Assembly: GCA_050010115.1 (NCBI GenBank)
Contig: JBEKLQ010000002.1
Coordinates: forward strand, 62,001 to 126,000
Direction: 5' to 3'
Length of the DNA: 64,000 nt
DNA from: JAKACA01 sp050010115
GTDB lineage: Bacteria > Actinomycetota > Acidimicrobiia > Acidimicrobiales > Bog-793
Below the pieces are notes generated by a model. The model worked only from the letters and a program-made list of their open reading frames with translations, did not search any database and was not told where the DNA came from. Within the stretch, counting starts at the first letter, position 1; every line of letters begins with the position of its first letter. Of the stretch, positions 60,614-64,000 are shown piece after piece. The position numbers were made by a program, and so were the translations under genes.

Positions 60614-61903
60614 TCAGTCTTCGTAGGAGAACTCCAGCTTGCCGATCCTCACCGCGTCCCCTTGCCTGGCACCGGCTCGGTACAGGGCACGGTCGACGCC
60701 GATGCGCTTCAACCGGCGCTGCGCGTGGGCGAGCGCATCAAGGTCGTTGAGGTCGGACACACCAACGGCTCGCAACGCTTCCCTGCCGGAGACGACCCAC
60801 GTGGCGCCCACGCGCTCGATGGTCACCCCTTCGGCTCCAGGGCGGTGGATCACCGGTGACGTCCGAGGGGCCGGAGCGGCTCGCCGAGCATCGTCGACGA
60901 TCTCCATGCACTTGCGCACCAGCTCGCTCACGCCTTCACCGGTCACCGCCGAGATCTCGAGGTCGCCGCCGTAACTGGCGAGGGTCGGGCGGGCCCCGGC
61001 TGGACGCGAGTCACACCGCGATCCGACGACGAGACGCGGACGGTCCACCAGCTCCGGCCGGTACCGCTCGAGCTCGTCGAGCAGCACTCTCACCTGGTCG
61101 GCAGGCTCGCGGCCCTCGCTCGGCCCCAGGCCCTCTGTCTCGGCGAGGTCAACCAGCACGAGCAGCACCCGGGCCCGCTCGACGTGGCGCAGGAATCTGT
61201 GCCCGAGGCCCCGCCCGTCGGCCGCACCCTCGACGAGACCTGGGATGTCGGCGATCACGAACTGGGAGGGCTGGGACGTGACCGAGGATCGCCCGACGTG
61301 TACGACACCGAGATGAGGCTCGAGCGTCGTGAACGGATAGCTGGCGATCTTCGGCTTCGCGGCTGAGACTCGGGACACGAGCGTCGACTTCCCGGCGTTC
61401 GGAAAGCCGACCAACGCTACGTCGGCCATCAGTTCCAGCTCGAGGTTGAGCCACCGCTCCTCGCCGAGTTCGCCCTGCTCGGCGAACGCGGGGGCACGGA
61501 GGCGATTCGAGAGGAACCTCGCGTTGCCCCGACCACCCCGGCCGCCCTGAGCGGCGACGAATTGGTCGCCGGTCGTCACGAGATCGGCGAGCAGGTCACC
61601 GTCCAGTGACCGAACGAGCGTGCCTTCAGGGACCGACACGACGAGATCGGTCCCCCGCCGACCGTGCCGGCGCTTGCCGCTGCCGTGCGTCCCATCGCCC
61701 CCGCGCCGGTGCGGGTGCTCCTCGAACCCGAGAAGCGACACGACCTGGTTGCTCGCCTCGAGCACCACGTCGCCCCCTGAGGCACCATCTCCGCCGTCCG
61801 GTCCACCTTTCGACACGTACGGCTCGCGACGGAAGGACACGCATCCGGCGCCGCCGTTGCCTGCCTTCACGTGCACTTGCGCTTCGTCGACGAAGCCCGG
61901 CAT
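60614..61903 (-). CDS. obg: Obg family GTPase
   Basis: A 429-residue GTPase acting in 50S assembly. The glycine-rich N-terminal Obg fold (VHVKAGNGGAGCVSFRRE, GGDGTHGSGKRRHG) and the G domain with P-loop GFPNAGKSTLVS, switch I FTTLEPHLG, and DIPGLVEGA are intact. G4, normally N/T/S-K-x-D, reads SRCD (residues 295-298). G5 is EISAVTGEG. The C-terminal OCT domain ends GDAVRIGKLEFSYED. ATG at 61903. It lies 12 bases after yqgE. Confidence 0.95.
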   Translation of the reverse strand: MPGFVDEAQVHVKAGNGGAGCVSFRREPYVSKGGPDGGDGASGGDVVLEASNQVVSLLGFEEHPHRRGGDGTHGSGKRRHGRRGTDLVVSVPEGTLVRSLDGDLLADLVTTGDQFVAAQGGRGGRGNARFLSNRLRAPAFAEQGELGEERWLNLELELMADVALVGFPNAGKSTLVSRVSAAKPKIASYPFTTLEPHLGVVHVGRSSVTSQPSQFVIADIPGLVEGAADGRGLGHRFLRHVERARVLLVLVDLAETEGLGPSEGREPADQVRVLLDELERYRPELVDRPRLVVGSRCDSRPAGARPTLASYGGDLEISAVTGEGVSELVRKCMEIVDDARRAAPAPRTSPVIHRPGAEGVTIERVGATWVVSGREALRAVGVSDLNDLDALAHAQRRLKRIGVDRALYRAGARQGDAVRIGKLEFSYED

Positions 61904-61915
61904 CGTTCCCGCCTG

Positions 61916-62512
61916 TCAGTTCAAGGAGGCGTCGACTGGGTGCCGCGCCAGTACGGCAAGCCAGCCGCCCTGGCGCCGCAGGACGCGTTCCCACAGCTGG
62001 CTGGGCTCGGGGGACAGGACGTCTTGCTGACGTCCCTCGACGACGAACCACGCGCCTGCTTCGATCTCCTCTTCGAGCTGGCCGGGTCCCCAGCCGGAAT
62101 ATCCCGTGAACACGCGCAACCCGGCGAAACTGACCGGGATGTCCTCTGGGCCACGATTCAGATCGACCGTGCCGAGGTCACCGATGAGCGGTGAGTACCC
62201 GTCCGACTCGAGATCGCTCCCGTCGGCGCCCGCCACGCCAGGTTCGCCGCGGGCTCCTTGCATTCGGCCGACGCAGATCGCCGCGTTCGGCTGCACCGGA
62301 CCGCCGACGAAGAGCACTTGAGGCTCGGAGGCATGCAGGCTCCAATGAGGAACAACCTCGCCGATGGCGGTGTCGCTCGGGCGGTTCAAGACCACACCGA
62401 GGGCGCCATCGGAGTCTGCAGCCAGCAAGAACACGACGACGCGATAAAAATTTGGATCCTCGAGCGCCGGCGAGGCGACCACGAGGCGGCCCTTGGCGGG
62501 AGGTGCGGACAT
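61916..62512 (-). CDS. YqgE/AlgH family protein
   Basis: A 198-residue UPF0301 protein. GRLVVASPALEDPNFYRVVVF, GALGVVLNRPS, VLFVGGPVQPNA, RVFTGYSGWGPGQLEEEIEAGAWFVV are diagnostic. The function is unknown; AlgH affects alginate expression in Pseudomonas. It is inserted between rpmA and obg, a position where this gene is not usually found. ATG at 62512, 13 bases after the rpmA stop. Confidence 0.93.
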   Translation of the reverse strand: MSAPPAKGRLVVASPALEDPNFYRVVVFLLAADSDGALGVVLNRPSDTAIGEVVPHWSLHASEPQVLFVGGPVQPNAAICVGRMQGARGEPGVAGADGSDLESDGYSPLIGDLGTVDLNRGPEDIPVSFAGLRVFTGYSGWGPGQLEEEIEAGAWFVVEGRQQDVLSPEPSQLWERVLRRQGGWLAVLARHPVDASLN

Positions 62513-62525
62513 CCCCCGCCCCTGC

Positions 62526-62816
62526 TCACTGCTCCTGCGGTCCGGCGCTTCCGTTGAGCGCCGATCCGACGGGCCGGACGTCCACGAGCCGGCGACCGCG
62601 CCTGGAGTCGAACTTGACGGTGCCGTTGGCCGTCGCGAACAACGTGTCGTCCTTGCCGCGCCCCACGTTCTCGCCCGGATGGAAATGCGTGCCCCGCTGC
62701 CGCACGATGATCGAGCCGGCGTTCACGACAGTGCCGTCGTACACCTTCACACCGAGGCGCTGCGCGTTGGAGTCGCGCCCGTTGCGAGTGGAACCGCCAC
62801 CTTTGGTCTTCGACAT
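62526..62816 (-). CDS. rpmA: 50S ribosomal protein L27
   Basis: A 96-residue bL27. SKTKGGGSTRNGRDSNAQRLG, GSIIVRQRGTHFHPGENVGRG and TLFATANGTVKF are standard. The N-terminus starts MSKTKGGG, so no cleaved leader is present, unlike the Firmicutes protein. The ATG at 62816 lies ten bases after rplU. Confidence 0.97.
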   Translation of the reverse strand: MSKTKGGGSTRNGRDSNAQRLGVKVYDGTVVNAGSIIVRQRGTHFHPGENVGRGKDDTLFATANGTVKFDSRRGRRLVDVRPVGSALNGSAGPQEQ

Positions 62817-62826
62817 CTCGGCCTCC

Positions 62827-63165
62827 TCAGCCCTGCTCCGACGCGGCGGTCTCGGTACTGCCACCGATGCCGGTGATCTCGAGCGTGGTGTAGCGCTGGC
62901 GGTGGCCGTAACGCCTGGACTGGCGCGACTTGGACTTGTAGGTGAACCCCACGATCTTCGGGCCCTTCACCTCGCCGACGACCGTCGCGGTCACGCTCTT
63001 CGACGCAAGGGCGTCGGGGGACGTCGTCACCTCGTCCCCGTCGACGACGAGGAGGGGGGTCAGGCTGAGCTCGTCGCCTGGCGCCACATCGAGCAACTCC
63101 ACGTCGACAAGCTCGCCGACTTCGACTCGTTCTTGCTTTCCGCCAGCGTTGATGACCGCATACAT
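62827..63165 (-). CDS. rplU: 50S ribosomal protein L21
   Basis: A 112-residue bL21. YAVINAGGKQERVEVGELVDVE and FTYKSKSRQSRRYGHRQRYT are the family signatures. The ATG at 63165 lies 98 bases after rng. That leader carries a GGGGACCCC-type short hairpin (63190-63200) and may hold an rplU-rpmA promoter (TATGGT near 63177-63182 on the minus strand); neither is certain. Confidence 0.97.
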   Translation of the reverse strand: MYAVINAGGKQERVEVGELVDVELLDVAPGDELSLTPLLVVDGDEVTTSPDALASKSVTATVVGEVKGPKIVGFTYKSKSRQSRRYGHRQRYTTLEITGIGGSTETAASEQG

Positions 63166-63263
63166 AGGCTGATTACCATAGCAAGAAGGCCGGGGGTCCC
63201 CGAACAGCCGCGCGCCGGTCCGACCAGCCGGCCGGGGGCTCGACCGACCAGCAGACCGGTGGT

Positions 63264-64000
63264 TCAGTCCACCTCTTCGAAGACGAGACCGCGGCCGTTG
63301 CACATCGGGCACGTGTGCGAGAGCGTCTCAACGAGACCTTCGCCAACCCGCTTTCGCGTCATCTCGATCAATCCCAGCTCCGAGATGTCGTAGACCTGCG
63401 TCGGCGTCTTGTCCCGGGCGAGAGCGGAGCGGAACGCCGCTGCCACTGCCTGGCGGTTCGCCTTCACCTCCATGTCGATGAAGTCGATGACGATGATCCC
63501 GCCGATGTCACGGAGGCGGAGCTGGCGGGCGATCTCGCCGGCAGCCTCCAGGTTGTTCTCGAAGACCGTCTCTTCCAGGCTGGACGAGCCCACGTTCTTA
63601 CCGGTGTTCACGTCGATGACGGTCAGGGCCTCGGTGCGCTCGATGATCAGCGATCCACCGGAAGGGAGCCAGACCTTGCGGTCGAGCGCTTTGTGGAGCT
63701 GTTCATGCACGTGCTGGCGCTCGAACAGCGGAAGGCCCTCTTTGGTGGTGTCGTACAGCTCGACCCGGTCCGCCAGCTGGGGCTCGAACTCGGTGACGTA
63801 AGCCTTCACGATCTCGTACAGCGCCGGGTCGTCGATCAGGACAGCGCGGTGCTCTTCGGTGAGCTCCTCACGGATGATGCGCACCGCCATGTGCGGCTCG
63901 GAGTACAGCAGTGCCGGAGCCGGGAGCCGGCGAGCGCGCTCATCGATCTCATCCCACTTGGCCACGAGCTGCAGGACGTCGCGGCGAAGCTCCTCAGCTG
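63264..64000 (-). CDS. rng: Ribonuclease E/G family protein (5' end outside window)
   Basis: The last 245 residues of an RNase E/G. The catalytic metal-binding Asp residues lie in ALTVIDVNTGKNVGSSSLEE and GIIVIDFIDM, and the zinc-link segment CPMCNGRG is at the C-terminus, seven residues before the end. There is no C-terminal scaffold region after it, so the protein ends like RNase G or the actinobacterial form whose extension is N-terminal. The reading frame continues past base 64000. It is the first visible gene of the rng-rplU-rpmA-obg block. Confidence 0.93.
   Translation of the reverse strand, partial: AEELRRDVLQLVAKWDEIDERARRLPAPALLYSEPHMAVRIIREELTEEHRAVLIDDPALYEIVKAYVTEFEPQLADRVELYDTTKEGLPLFERQHVHEQLHKALDRKVWLPSGGSLIIERTEALTVIDVNTGKNVGSSSLEETVFENNLEAAGEIARQLRLRDIGGIIVIDFIDMEVKANRQAVAAAFRSALARDKTPTQVYDISELGLIEMTRKRVGEGLVETLSHTCPMCNGRGLVFEEVD

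Overview
The window is a GC-rich, densely coded, two-strand bacterial segment with many GTG starts and many 1-8 base gene overlaps. Gene content and order point to Actinomycetota. There is a xerC-whiG-rpsB-tsf-pyrH-frr-cdsA-dxr-rseP-ispG block, an mtrAB plus lipoprotein locus, an Rv1264-like adenylate cyclase, an Eis-like acetyltransferase and a type II DAHP synthase. A secreted protein with serial GRGYWL repeats fused to a GH25-like domain suggests Acidimicrobiia (inference). No tRNA, rRNA, CRISPR array, insertion sequence or prophage was seen.

Layout. (1) 1-6.9 kb, minus strand: a tight operon of four divergent PYROXD2/phytoene-desaturase-like FAD oxidoreductases, a small protein of unknown function and an SCP2-like sterol-carrier protein. 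(2) 7.1-12.7 kb: an Rrf2-type Fe-S regulator gene, then a plus-strand acyl-CoA dehydrogenase, nitroreductase, SCP2-type thiolase and acyl-CoA ligase. Together (1) and (2) look like an uncharacterised lipid or isoprenoid catabolic or modification locus. (3) 12.9-20 kb: mixed accessory genes: a kinase-less sensor-like membrane protein, a decayed acetyltransferase, YceI with a palindromic operator, an RDD protein with perfect 24-bp repeats, redox and hydrolase genes, a lipoprotein hydrolase lacking its catalytic Ser and His, and an SDR. (4) 20-27.4 kb: an HpnA-like epimerase and HpnO-like aminotransferase pair, divergent from lysine 6-transaminase plus aldehyde dehydrogenase, then a ThDP enzyme. 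(5) 27.5-33.2 kb: an SbcD/YhaO-like nuclease, its membrane-anchored SMC-like partner YhaN, and an Eis-like acetyltransferase.

(6) 33.4-44.3 kb, minus strand: the core translation/MEP/phospholipid block. Its CdsA carries an unusual N-terminal extension of about 330 residues, and its S2 protein carries an Ala/Pro/Glu-rich repeat tail of about 160 residues. (7) 44.4-47.2 kb: response regulator, histidine kinase and GerMN lipoprotein, matching the MtrA-MtrB-LpqB arrangement. (8) 47.2-64 kb: the classic rng-rplU-rpmA-obg-proB-proA-nadD-rsfS order on the minus strand. It is interrupted by yqgE, an HD hydrolase, an unknown gene, a MoxR/CoxE pair, a cyclase, a phosphatase, the secreted GH25-like repeat protein and DAHP synthase.

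The window opens inside one FAD oxidoreductase (its 3' end is missing) and closes inside rng (its 5' end is missing). The only stretch over 300 bases without an intact gene is 13570-13980, which holds the acetyltransferase remnant.
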